Source: CAYVBE01 sp964448935 (GTDB lineage: Bacteria > Planctomycetota > Brocadiia > SM23-32). From it: 55,423 nucleotides of DNA. The stretch lies in contig CAYVBE010000003.1 in assembly GCA_964448935.1 (NCBI GenBank), positions 1-55,423 on the forward strand, written 5' to 3'. The notes under the pieces are model-generated. The model saw only the letters and a list, made by a program, of their open reading frames with translations, was not told where the DNA came from and did no database searches. Positions 27,059 through 35,574 of the stretch are shown here, piece by piece. A program made the translations under genes and the position numbers. Numbering within the stretch: the stretch's first letter is position 1; each line of letters opens with the position of its first letter.

Positions 27059-27087
27059 ACTGTATGTTATGCGGCCGACTTTGTCAA
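27059..27087 (-). promoter_or_regulatory. Promoter of the T6SS accessory operon
   Basis: On the minus strand a perfect -35 TTGACA (27087-27082) and a -10 TACAGT (27064-27059) are separated by 17 bases. Transcription would start near 27052 and read into the coiled-coil membrane protein gene and the four genes after it, down to the pseudokinase. Confidence 0.6.
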
Positions 27088-27290
27088 CGTTTAAGAGGGT
27101 CCCGACCCAACCGCTGCCGGGTGCTATCTAAAACCAGCCGCTCTACAGGTCGATAAGGGGGCCGACAGCCGATTCGTAATCCGGAAGAGCATACACAGAT
27201 ACCACGCACAACCCTGAGTCGGATCCGGACCCTCGCGCGGGGTCGCTCGATTGGGTCGGGTAACTCGAGCAATCCCGGCAGGCGCGCTCC

Positions 27291-27737
27291 CTATCCCCGC
27301 TGCTCCTCGATAAACTCGAACTGCTGCACCGCTTCCATGAAGGCCGCTTTGCGGTCGTCGAAACGCCCGGATCTGTCGGTGCAGGTGACCACGACAGCAG
27401 CATCTTCCTTGACCAGATAAACCTGCATCTGCGTGATCTGGATTTCCGCATCGGGCAACATCCAGGTATGGGTTCTCTGGAAGGAGGCGAGACCGCCCAC
27501 CTGGAGCGGCGCCTCTTCCAGCACTTCGTACCCCTGCGGACCAAACTGCTCCTGCAGCTCGGACCGTTTCTCGGTGGCATAAGCCCGTGCCGAAATCGGC
27601 CACTCCAGCGGTTCTCGCGTCACCGTGATGGTCGGGCTGTATTCCTCCTCCCGCGGTCCTACCAGGATCACGTGAGAAGCGTCAACCCAACCATCCGGCA
27701 TGCCTATTTTGAAATCGTGATGCTTCAGCGTCTCCAT
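27291..27737 (-). CDS. EagR/DcrB-domain (DUF1795) effector chaperone
   Basis: A 148-residue cytoplasmic protein of the DcrB/DUF1795 fold. It starts KHHDFKIGMPDGWVDAS, has the REPLEWPISARAYATEK segment, and continues to ASFQRTHTWMLPDAEIQITQMQVYLV. Proteins of this kind (EagR/EagT6) bind the transmembrane segments of PAAR- or Rhs-type T6SS effectors and hold them soluble until they are loaded on VgrG. It lies 35 bases downstream of the PAAR gene with a C-terminal hydrophobic glycine-rich region, exactly the expected client. AAGGAA precedes the ATG. Assignment of chaperone function rests on family and context. Confidence 0.82.
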   Translation of the reverse strand: METLKHHDFKIGMPDGWVDASHVILVGPREEEYSPTITVTREPLEWPISARAYATEKRSELQEQFGPQGYEVLEEAPLQVGGLASFQRTHTWMLPDAEIQITQMQVYLVKEDAAVVVTCTDRSGRFDDRKAAFMEAVQQFEFIEEQRG

Positions 27738-27772
27738 CTTGCGTTCCTTCCCGTGATGTCAATCGAAACACG

Positions 27773-28981
27773 CTATCCGCCAAACAGACGGCCGATTCCT
27801 TTGGCGATGGCTCCACCTGCTTTCTTCATGCCGTTCCATGCTTTGCCCGCAGCTCCAGCCACAGCTTTGCCGGCATTCGTAAGGGCTTTCCCGCCGGCCT
27901 TCACGCCCACATGCTTGTCGAGCCAGCCTCCAGCGGACTCTCCGGCCTTTTCGCCGGCCCAGTGGCCCGCCATGCGGCCTATTATGCCACCGACGGCGGC
28001 GCCTACCAAAGCCCCTACCGGTCCTCCGACGCAGGCCCCCGCAATGGCACCCACCTTGGCGCCGGCAACCGCGCCGCCGTATCCACCCGCCATTCCGGCG
28101 CCAACTTTCAGGGCGGACTTGCCGGTATCATAGACCGTCCGCCCCACGGCATCCTCTCCTCCCCGGTGTGTTTCCCATGCCTGGTGGGCGCTCAGACCCA
28201 CCTCGGCCAGACCCGCGGCCACCTGGGCGGCGGCGCCCAGCTTCCCGAGTACCGAGCCGGTCTTACCCAGCATACCGCTCGAGGCGTGCCAGTCACCCGT
28301 GCCCGCCTTTGCAACAGCCTCCAGCACGGATGAGCCGTGGCTGCGAGCTGCTGAAGCTGCTCTGAGCATCCACGCACCGCGGAGGACGTTTTCCGCCTTG
28401 CCAACTTTGTCTCCGAATTCATCGAGCGCAGATTTCGTTCCCCGAAGCACCTCCCCCATAAACTCGGGACGCCCCGCCTCTGCGCCCATGCCGGCGCCCG
28501 ATGCTGCAGGGCCCACTTCCTGGAGGCCGGCCACACCGCCGGTGGCCGCACTCTTCCCAGCGGCGCCGGCCGGGGGTACCGCCCCGGTCGGCGGGCCCTC
28601 GGGGACTGGCTCGGTAAAAGCGGCACCTGACGCTTTGGCCGCTGAGAGTGAAGGTCCCACTCCACCGCCGCCGCCACCACCGCCACCCGCGTCGCCGATC
28701 ATGACTGTCGGATAGCCGACCACGATCACTCCCCCGTGCGCCGTCGAGTCCCCGATGCGGGCGGCCGGAAGACCACCTATCAACACCGTGGGCGAGCCCT
28801 TTACGATCACGTCCGGCGGCCCGGTGCATACGCACATGTCCGTGACCCGGGCCGCCAGCATGCCCCCGATAAGAACCGTGGGCGCACAGGGCCCGCTGAT
28901 CGGCCCGCCCACGTGAGGGACCGGCCCCGGATTGACCATGGGGCACGTGTGCATATCCGTCAGTCTCGCGGCAGGCGGCAT
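27773..28981 (-). CDS. PAAR-domain T6SS spike protein with glycine-zipper membrane-active C-terminus
   Basis: A 402-residue PAAR protein. Residues 1-95 form the spike tip with a three-fold repeated motif: AARLTD-MHTC, AARVTD-MCVC and AARIGD-STAHGG. The last two are each preceded by TVLIGG, and a TVMIGD follows. The His and Cys residues suit zinc binding. A run of nine glycines (about 97-105) leads to a Pro/Ala linker and a helical middle part. Residues about 284-340 are a hydrophobic glycine-zipper region (GAGMAGGYGGAVAGAKVG and on) followed by an amphipathic Lys/Ala/Gly tail. It is probably a T6SS effector that inserts in membranes, with the adjacent DcrB protein as chaperone. No nuclease, lipase or peptidase motif is seen, and no immunity gene is obvious. 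GAGGAG lies 8 bases before the ATG. Confidence 0.85.
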   Translation of the reverse strand: MPPAARLTDMHTCPMVNPGPVPHVGGPISGPCAPTVLIGGMLAARVTDMCVCTGPPDVIVKGSPTVLIGGLPAARIGDSTAHGGVIVVGYPTVMIGDAGGGGGGGGGVGPSLSAAKASGAAFTEPVPEGPPTGAVPPAGAAGKSAATGGVAGLQEVGPAASGAGMGAEAGRPEFMGEVLRGTKSALDEFGDKVGKAENVLRGAWMLRAASAARSHGSSVLEAVAKAGTGDWHASSGMLGKTGSVLGKLGAAAQVAAGLAEVGLSAHQAWETHRGGEDAVGRTVYDTGKSALKVGAGMAGGYGGAVAGAKVGAIAGACVGGPVGALVGAAVGGIIGRMAGHWAGEKAGESAGGWLDKHVGVKAGGKALTNAGKAVAGAAGKAWNGMKKAGGAIAKGIGRLFGG

Positions 28982-29464
28982 AGTGCCGGCTCCTCTTCTC
29001 TGGCCTATTCTAAGAGGTCTTCAGAAACCTGTTTCCGGTGCGCGAAAATCCGTAAGCGGTTGAATCGCCCCTCCGGGGCTCTGTTCTGGTTTTGGTCCCA
29101 TAACCCAGGACTACGACGCCTTTCGGCGCCTGCGCCCTGGGCTAACGTTGATACGGGCCTTCGGCCCTGACGGACCAACGGCCTCGCGATGCAATTATGC
29201 ACCACATCAGGTTTACAATGGTGACGGGACATCGCCGGTCCTCTCTGCCGTTAGCCCGCCGTGGGGCGGGCCTTTCAATGTTAGCCCAGGGCGACCGCAG
29301 GGAGCCCTGGGGACCAGGCGGCCAACCAACCCGGAGCCCGCCGTATGGCGGGCAATTCAACCGTTGCGCGCGCTGTGCAACCCTGCGGCGGTCTTCGGAA
29401 CGCTCTTTCCGGTCCATGAAGCTCCGAAAGTGCTGCAAAGCGGAACGCATTAACGCAAAAGCGC
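28982..29464. repeat. Palindrome-rich non-coding region
   Basis: About 480 bases hold no gene but at least five short perfect hairpins. These are GCCCC/GGGGC (29067-29079), GGGCC/GGCCC (29155-29167), GCCCGCC/GGCGGGC (29254-29271), CCCAGGG/CCCTGGG (29285-29311) and GCCCGCC/GGCGGGC again (29336-29353). The two GCCCGCC units are near-copies followed by CTTTCAA or AATTCAA, so this is a repeated element. Partial CCCAGG/CCTGGGCTAA units also lie at 29103-29145. It separates the vgrG operon from the PAAR gene. A weak promoter for the PAAR gene (TAGAAT near 29014) is possible but not convincing. Confidence 0.7.
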
Positions 29465-29962
29465 TTACCCGGTCGGCGGGGTCATGGGCTCCACCGGCGA
29501 GTCAACAGGTCGCTCGCTGAACGTCAGGTCGCCGTTGGCGAACGCCGCCTCCAGCATCTGCCGCAGCCGGTCGGCCGGGACCGACGGGCCGCCCGCTCCG
29601 ACGATCTCCGGCACATCGTCCTCGCCGTCTGCGGCCAGTTCTTCCAGGTATTCCATCGCAGCGGCACACATCCCGTCAACGTCAGGTCCATCCTGCGACC
29701 AGGTCAAATCCGGATCGTCCCGAAAATCCGGCCCGAACGCAAAGGTCAGGTCCACGTACCGGCATACGCTTCGTTCTCCGACAACTCCGCAGCCGCGGGC
29801 GCGCTCGACCTGCTGCTCCACAAACGGGCGGACTCCCTCCCGTCCCAGGGCATCGCAGTGGGCCATAAATACCAGGCGCGCGTGCTCGACCAGCCGGTCC
29901 ACGAAACGCCGGAATGCCGCCGCGCCGAAGGCCTCCATCTGCTCCGGGGTAATGCGCAACAC
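29465..29962 (-). CDS. Small VgrG-cassette protein, unknown function
   Basis: A 165-residue soluble protein. The start MLRITPEQMEAFG, a helical middle with several Arg/Glu, and RSVCRYVDLTFAFGPDF (about 63-79) match a small family often found next to DUF4123 and VgrG genes, whose function is not established to my knowledge. The C-terminal quarter is Pro/Asp-rich. It is the last gene of the tssA-vgrG operon, 12 bases after the DUF4123 gene, so a role in loading or adapting cargo on VgrG is a fair guess only. Confidence 0.65.
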   Translation of the reverse strand: MLRITPEQMEAFGAAAFRRFVDRLVEHARLVFMAHCDALGREGVRPFVEQQVERARGCGVVGERSVCRYVDLTFAFGPDFRDDPDLTWSQDGPDVDGMCAAAMEYLEELAADGEDDVPEIVGAGGPSVPADRLRQMLEAAFANGDLTFSERPVDSPVEPMTPPTG

Positions 29963-29974
29963 CGGTCGTCACTC

Positions 29975-30526
29975 CTATGGGGCAAAAGTCCACGACGTGA
30001 CGTGTTCTTCCTCCAGCGACGCGCCGGCGGTAACATAAGCCTCCACGGGGCCGAAGAGCTCCTCGAGCTGGTCGTCATTGCCGCACGGCAAAAACGTCTC
30101 CATCACCCTCGGGTCGTAGTAGCGGAAATACTTCTGCTGGCCGTCGGGGTCTTCAACGATGAGAAGGCTCCGCAGATGGTCCCGCATCTCCGCCAGCCCC
30201 GCAGAGGAAACGGCGAACACTCCCCAGGGCCGGGTCCAGAGCATCTCGCGAATCCAATCTACCAGTTGCTCGTCCGCCCTGGCCAGAAACGGCGCGGACT
30301 CTGCGTGGAGCTCCGCCGCTTTGCCTTTGAAAAGGCAGCACACATTGCCGGGGCCCAGTTCCTGGGCCTTCTGCACGACAATCGGCGTGTCGCAGGCGTC
30401 CAGGATGGCCCACAGGTTCCCCTCCTCGGCTAAACTTTCGATCTGCTCCATAGTGCATTCCTCGGCGCACAGCAGTGCGGAGAGATGATCGCCTGTAGCC
30501 TGTCCATCCACTGTCAGCACCTGCAC
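29975..30526 (-). CDS. DUF4123 effector-loading chaperone (Tap/TEC type)
   Basis: A 183-residue cytoplasmic protein with the DUF4123 pattern: LWAILDACDTP early (about 38-48), WGVFAVSSAGLAEMRDHLR (about 101-119) and KYFRYYDPRVMETFLP (about 131-146). Members of this family bind effectors and pass them to a cognate VgrG. It lies 18 bases downstream of vgrG. The start codon is GTG (MQVLTVDG). No separate effector gene follows, so its client is unclear; the PAAR protein beyond the palindromic region is one possibility. Confidence 0.85.
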   Translation of the reverse strand: MQVLTVDGQATGDHLSALLCAEECTMEQIESLAEEGNLWAILDACDTPIVVQKAQELGPGNVCCLFKGKAAELHAESAPFLARADEQLVDWIREMLWTRPWGVFAVSSAGLAEMRDHLRSLLIVEDPDGQQKYFRYYDPRVMETFLPCGNDDQLEELFGPVEAYVTAGASLEEEHVTSWTFAP

Positions 30527-30544
30527 ATATAGAGACGGAAGACG

Positions 30545-32674
30545 TCAGTACGCCGACTTGTAGCCCGTTTTCGAATCGTCCGCTTCCTTCGGCTCGGCGG
30601 GTTGTGCGGATGCAGCGTCGCTGGGCGCTTCCTGCGTGACTGGTGTACCTGTGCTTGGCGCACCACCGCTGTTTATGTTCACCAGATTTCCCTGTATAGT
30701 GACGCCCATGGGGTCGATACTTATGAACCCACCGGCGCCCTTCAGCATCAATGACATGGCGCTGTCCAGCACCATAATCATCCCGCTCTTCAGATGGACC
30801 TCCTGGCCGGCTTCCAGGAGGTAGAACAGGCCGGTCTTCACGTCCTGCTCGACGGCGACCTCGCGGTAAACACGCCCGTCCATCTGCTCTTTAAGGTCCC
30901 CGACAATGTGAACGTGCTTTGCCTGCTGAACCAGTTCCTTCTTCTCGCCGCCGACGACCTCATCCACGTTCCCGTCTGTGGTTATCTGAGTGTCTCCGCT
31001 CACCTTCTCCACATGGTCGCCGCCGACCGACAGGGCCTTGGAACCGCTCACCGCCTCCCGCTGGTTGCCCTGGACGATCAGGTGGCGGTCGTTCTCCACC
31101 GCCTCCATCAGATCGTTGGTGACCCGCATGTCCAGGTCCTTCTGGCCGTGGATGAATATCTGCTCCTCGCCCGCCGTGTCGTCGAATCGGATCTCGTTGA
31201 ACCCGCTGCCGCCCTTGGTGGAGTTGGTCTTGACGCCGCTCAGGTGGGGGTCGTGCCCGTGCTCGCCGTCGGGGCCCTCGCCCAGGTAGGCGGGCATCTG
31301 GTCGCCGTTATAGACGCAGCCGGTGATGAGGGGCCGGTCTGGATCGCCCTCCAGGAACTCCACCACCACCTCCTGCCCGATGCGCGGTATGTACATGCTG
31401 CCCCACCTCTTGCCGGCCACACTCTGGGCGCAGCGTATCCAGCAGGAGCTGTTCTCGTCGTTCTCGCCGTAGCGGTCCCAGTGGAACTGCACCTTGACGC
31501 GGCCGTACCTGTCGGTCCATATCTCCTCGCCCGACTTGCCCACCACGATGGCGGTCTGCGGCCCCTCCACCACTGGTTTGCGCGTTGTGCGGGCGGGACG
31601 GAAGGGCTCCTTCGACCCGATACACCGGAACTCGCAGGAATAGACCGGGCCCCGGCCCAGGGCCTGTCCGTCGGCGTCGAAATCGTCCGTCTCGAACTCG
31701 TAGTCGGCGCCCACCACCAGGTATTCCCCGCACTGGTCCTTGCGCGGATGATCGGTGAGTTCGAAGGTGTAACCGGTGCAGACGCCCCGGGCGTCGGTCT
31801 TGCCCCTCGCGACCCAGAAGACCGACTGCAATTCTTCCGTGCGGATGCGCGCGTAGCTCTCCCCGTCCCGGTATTCGGTGTAGCCGCCGGGGTAGTCGAA
31901 GACCTCGAAGCCGCTCATGGCGTGCTCTCTGTCCATCGAGCCCGATGCCAGCAGTTGCTTGCGCGGATTGGTGAAGTCGTAGTCCTCCAGCGCGTAGTCG
32001 GTGGTCTGCACCTTCTCTTCGATCTGCCAGAGGCGGACATGCTCGGCGTCGCTGCCGCCCATCTCCTCCGGCAGGTAGGAGACCTCGGCGTAGCCGGGAT
32101 AGGGCGCATGCGAGCCCGCAGAGTCCACCATCACCAGTGTGTGCCTGCCGTTCTCATGCTCGAAGTAGTAGTAGATGCCCTCGTCTTCCATCAGGCGGCT
32201 GACGAAGTTGAAGTCCGATTCGCGGTATTGCACGCAGTAGGTGCGCGGATCGTAGCTTCCGGTCAGGGAATCGTCGTATTCCCCGAAACCGTGCTCGTCG
32301 AAGACCTCCCGGATGATGTCCGGAACGCTCTTCTCCTGGAATATCCTGCAGTCGGCCGTCCGCGTGAGGAACCATGCCCACGGCACGACGGTCGCCACGT
32401 AGCAGCTTAGACGACCGAGCCGGCCGGTCTGCGCGAAGCGGTTGACGTAGCCGTTGAAATACCGCATCCCACCATCGCTCAGCTCCACTCGCACCGTCAC
32501 CAACCGGCCCACCAGGTCATCGAACTTGATCTCGTGGTTCTCGCTGAGCAGGTCCAGCCGGTATTCAAACAACCTGCCCAGCCGCTCCGTTCCCGTGAAC
32601 CGCCTGAGCAGCAGCACGTCCTCGCCCAGGGGCGTCTGGACGGCAATGTCCCGATGGGCCTGAATGCGTGGCAT
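30545..32674 (-). CDS. vgrG: T6SS spike protein VgrG (TssI)
   Basis: A 709-residue VgrG. The N-terminal gp27-like part begins with the receptor-type LLLRRFTGTERLGRLFEYRLDL block, and RESDFNFVSRLMEDEGIYYYFEH (about 150-172) is the classic VgrG signature. The gp5-like OB domain has GRVKVQFHWDRYGENDENSSCW (about 390-411). A long beta-helical needle follows, ending in a Ala/Pro/Glu-rich tail (about 675-709) without an enzymatic domain. It is therefore a structural spike rather than an evolved VgrG. It sits 28 bases downstream of clpV with AGGAG before the ATG, and the DUF4123 chaperone gene follows. Confidence 0.96.
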   Translation of the reverse strand: MPRIQAHRDIAVQTPLGEDVLLLRRFTGTERLGRLFEYRLDLLSENHEIKFDDLVGRLVTVRVELSDGGMRYFNGYVNRFAQTGRLGRLSCYVATVVPWAWFLTRTADCRIFQEKSVPDIIREVFDEHGFGEYDDSLTGSYDPRTYCVQYRESDFNFVSRLMEDEGIYYYFEHENGRHTLVMVDSAGSHAPYPGYAEVSYLPEEMGGSDAEHVRLWQIEEKVQTTDYALEDYDFTNPRKQLLASGSMDREHAMSGFEVFDYPGGYTEYRDGESYARIRTEELQSVFWVARGKTDARGVCTGYTFELTDHPRKDQCGEYLVVGADYEFETDDFDADGQALGRGPVYSCEFRCIGSKEPFRPARTTRKPVVEGPQTAIVVGKSGEEIWTDRYGRVKVQFHWDRYGENDENSSCWIRCAQSVAGKRWGSMYIPRIGQEVVVEFLEGDPDRPLITGCVYNGDQMPAYLGEGPDGEHGHDPHLSGVKTNSTKGGSGFNEIRFDDTAGEEQIFIHGQKDLDMRVTNDLMEAVENDRHLIVQGNQREAVSGSKALSVGGDHVEKVSGDTQITTDGNVDEVVGGEKKELVQQAKHVHIVGDLKEQMDGRVYREVAVEQDVKTGLFYLLEAGQEVHLKSGMIMVLDSAMSLMLKGAGGFISIDPMGVTIQGNLVNINSGGAPSTGTPVTQEAPSDAASAQPAEPKEADDSKTGYKSAY

Positions 32675-32702
32675 GGGGTTTATCTCCTGTCTGGTTCCGC
32701 TC

Positions 32703-35525
32703 TCAACGGAAGGAGTAGGCGAACTCCTCCTCCACCACCGTGACTTCGACGGCCGAGATATCCTCCTCCTCCATCAGGCGGGTGAGTATCTGCCGGCTTA
32801 TCTCGGGCAGCAGCGTATTGGTCAGTATGGCGTCCACCATCCGCGCCCCGCTCTCCACCTCCGTGCAGCGCCGGGCTATCAGGTCGGACACCTCGTCGTC
32901 GCAGACAAGCTCGATGTCGCGGTTCTGCCGCAGCCGGCGCTGAATCCTGCTGAGCTGCAGCCGGATGATCTCCCGCAGGACCTCGTCCCCGATGGGGTAG
33001 TACGGCACCACCACCAGCCTGCCCAGCAGCGCCGGCGGGAAGACGCTCAGCAGCGGCTCCCGCAGGCTTTTGCGCAGGCCGTCGGGGTCGGGCAGCAGCT
33101 CAGGGTCCTCGCACATATCCATCACGAGGTCCCCGCCCGCGTTGGTGGTCAGCAGGATGACGGTGTTCTTGAAGTCAATCAACCGCCCCTCGCCGTCCTC
33201 CATCATGCCCTTGTCGAAGACCTGGTAGAAGATCTCGTGGACGTCGGGATGGGCCTTCTCCACCTCGTCCAGCAGCACCACACTGTAGGGGCGCCTGCGG
33301 ACGGCCTCGGTCAGCACGCCGCCCTCGCCGTAGCCTACGTAGCCCGGAGGCGCACCCTTGAGGGTGGAGACGGTGTGGGACTCCTGGAACTCGCTCATGT
33401 TGATGGTGATCAGGTTCTGCTCGCCGCCGTAGAGGGCCTCCGCCAGGGCCAGCGCTGTCTCCGTCTTGCCCACGCCGCTGGGGCCGGCCAGCATAAACAC
33501 GCCCACCGGCCTCCTGGGGTCCACCATTCCGGCGCGCGAGGTGACCATGCGCCTGGCGATTGCCTCCAGAGCGTGGCGCTGGCCCAGAACGCGCTCCTCC
33601 AGCCGGTCCGCCAGGCCGAGCACGTTGCTGATCTGGCTGCGCACCATGCGGCCGACGGGGATGCCGGTCCAGTCGGCCACCACGGAGGCCACCACGTGCG
33701 GCTCCACGGTGTGGATGACAAGCGGGCGCTCGCCCTGTATCTCGCGCAACTCGTCCTGGATCTGCCGCAACTGCTCGGTCAGGTCCTCCGTCTCCTCTTC
33801 CCCGGGCGCGGGCGCTTCGGCGACTTCGGGTTCTGCCTCCTCCGCGCCGGCCTCCTCCTCGGCTTCGGCGGCCTCTGTGGCTTCCTCTTCGGTCTCAGCG
33901 GCTTCGGCCCCGGGTTCCGCCTCGGCCGGCGCCTCCTCCTCTTCTTCCTCGACGGCCTCGCCGTCTCCGCCGGTAAGTTTCGCGCGAAGCTCCAGGATAC
34001 TCTCCACGCGGTCCTGCTCCTCCTGCCAGCGCGCTTCCAGTTGCTCCAGCCTCTCGGAGGCTTCCCCCAGCGCATCCTCGATCTCCGCGCGCCGCTCCTG
34101 GTCGCCGCCGCCGACGGCGGTCTCGCGCTCGATTATCTGCAGTTCGGTCTCGAGGGCTTCGATGCGGCGGCGCACGTTCTCCACCTCGGCGGGAACGGCG
34201 TGCTGGCTGATGGCCACCCTGGCGCAGACGGTGTCCAGCAGGCTGATGGCCTTGTCCGGCAGTTGCCGGTCGGGGATGTAGCGGTGGGAAAGTTCCACGG
34301 CGGCGGACAGGGCGCCGTCCAGAATCTGCACCTTGTGGTGCTTCTCCAGCGTTCCGGCCACCGCGCGGGCCATCTGCATGGCCTTATCCTCGCCGGGTTC
34401 TTCCACCTTGACCACCTGGAACCGCCGGGTAAGGGCGGGGTCCTTCTCGAAGTACTTCTTGTATTCCGCCCACGTGGTGGCGGCGATGGTGCGCAGCGTG
34501 CCGCGGGCCAGCGCGGGCTTGAGGAGGTTGGCCGCATCGCCCTGCCCGGCGCTGCCTCCGGCGCCCACCAGGTTGTGGGCCTCGTCAATGAACAGGATGA
34601 TCGGGCTCTCCGACTGCTGTACCTCCTCGATAACCTGCTTGAGCCGCTTTTCGAACTCGCCTTTCATGCTGGCGCCGGCCTGCAGCAGGCCCAGGTCCAG
34701 CGACCGGACCGAGACGTTCTGCAGCGGCGGCGGCACGTCGCCGCGGACTATCCTCTGGGCGAACCCTTCCACCACGGCCGTCTTGCCCACGCCGGCCTCG
34801 CCGGTGAGGATGGGGTTGTTCTGGCGGCGGCGCATCAGGATGTCAACGATCTGGCGTATCTCGTCGTCACGTCCCACGATGGGGTCTATATCGCCTTCCC
34901 GCGCGCGCTCGGTCAGGTCAATGGCAAAGCGCGAGAGCGCCTCCTGCCTGCCCATGGCGCTCGGCGCCATCCCGGCGGCCCTCTCCTCGCCCTCGGCCGC
35001 CCCGGCGTCGGCGGCCAGTTGCGAGCCGTCCTTCGTGCCCAGGCCTTCCTCGGGGGAATCGCCCACGATCTTGCCGAAGTTGTCGGTCAGGTCGTCGGCC
35101 TTCAGCTTCTCGAACTGGCCCGAGATGTTCAGCAATATGTCCTGCAGGTTGGACGTTTTGGCAATGCCCACCACGAGATGGCCGGTGCGGATGCTGGACT
35201 CGCCGAACAGCAGCGTGCAGTAGAACCAGCCGCGCTCCACGACGTCGTCCAGGTGGGAGGAGAAGGTGGACACGGATGTTCCGCCCCTGGGGAACTGGTC
35301 CAGGGCCGTGGTCAGGTCGCCGGCCAGCCGGGACGGGTTGACCTCGAAGTGCCGGATGATCCGGTGCAGGTCGGAGTCCTGCAACTGCAGTATCTGGTGC
35401 ACCCAGTGAGCCAGTTCCACGTAGGGATTGCCGCGCATTTTGGCAAAGATGGTAGCGCTTTCCAGGGCCTTGTAGGCCACGCTGTTCAGCTTACCGTAGA
35501 GTACAGCCCGTCTTATCTCGGCCAT
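32703..35525 (-). CDS. clpV: T6SS sheath-disassembly ATPase ClpV (TssH)
   Basis: A 940-residue AAA+ unfoldase that dismantles contracted TssB/TssC sheaths. The Clp N-terminal domain spans about 1-150. AAA1 has GEAGVGKTAVVEGFA (about 240) and the Walker B ILFIDEAHNLVGAGG. A coiled M-domain spans about 415-520. AAA2 has GPSGVGKTETALALAEALYGG (about 680) and VVLLDEVEKAHPDV. Between the M-domain and AAA2 is an unusual insert of about 62 residues (about 519-581) made almost wholly of Glu, Ala and Pro. It lengthens the protein over the usual 860-890. The gene lies between tssG and vgrG, 49 bases after tssG. Confidence 0.95.
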   Translation of the reverse strand: MAEIRRAVLYGKLNSVAYKALESATIFAKMRGNPYVELAHWVHQILQLQDSDLHRIIRHFEVNPSRLAGDLTTALDQFPRGGTSVSTFSSHLDDVVERGWFYCTLLFGESSIRTGHLVVGIAKTSNLQDILLNISGQFEKLKADDLTDNFGKIVGDSPEEGLGTKDGSQLAADAGAAEGEERAAGMAPSAMGRQEALSRFAIDLTERAREGDIDPIVGRDDEIRQIVDILMRRRQNNPILTGEAGVGKTAVVEGFAQRIVRGDVPPPLQNVSVRSLDLGLLQAGASMKGEFEKRLKQVIEEVQQSESPIILFIDEAHNLVGAGGSAGQGDAANLLKPALARGTLRTIAATTWAEYKKYFEKDPALTRRFQVVKVEEPGEDKAMQMARAVAGTLEKHHKVQILDGALSAAVELSHRYIPDRQLPDKAISLLDTVCARVAISQHAVPAEVENVRRRIEALETELQIIERETAVGGGDQERRAEIEDALGEASERLEQLEARWQEEQDRVESILELRAKLTGGDGEAVEEEEEEAPAEAEPGAEAAETEEEATEAAEAEEEAGAEEAEPEVAEAPAPGEEETEDLTEQLRQIQDELREIQGERPLVIHTVEPHVVASVVADWTGIPVGRMVRSQISNVLGLADRLEERVLGQRHALEAIARRMVTSRAGMVDPRRPVGVFMLAGPSGVGKTETALALAEALYGGEQNLITINMSEFQESHTVSTLKGAPPGYVGYGEGGVLTEAVRRRPYSVVLLDEVEKAHPDVHEIFYQVFDKGMMEDGEGRLIDFKNTVILLTTNAGGDLVMDMCEDPELLPDPDGLRKSLREPLLSVFPPALLGRLVVVPYYPIGDEVLREIIRLQLSRIQRRLRQNRDIELVCDDEVSDLIARRCTEVESGARMVDAILTNTLLPEISRQILTRLMEEEDISAVEVTVVEEEFAYSFR

Positions 35526-35574
35526 CTGTCTCTCCTGACTCTCCTCGAGGGGGCAGTTGTCCGCCTTCCGACCC

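Larger units (their letters stand above)
26979..27290. other. Intergenic region with promoter and inverted repeats
   Basis: There is no gene in these 312 bases. They hold the accessory-operon promoter (27059-27087). A 16-base inverted repeat (TGACC, 6-base spacer, GGTCA; 27012-27027) lies between transcription start and gene start. A GACCC/GGGTC hairpin lies at 27228-27244, downstream of the chaperone gene. None has a T-run that would make a clear terminator. No immunity-like small gene is visible here. Confidence 0.5.

Noticed and set aside
29067..29353. Palindromes near 29 kb as CRISPR repeats or an attachment site
   Set aside because: Units are unevenly spaced, differ in sequence and have no cas or integrase genes nearby; an intergenic repeat element is the simpler reading.
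29975..30526. DUF4123 protein as an immunity protein
   Set aside because: Its motifs match the chaperone family and it has no toxin partner beside it.
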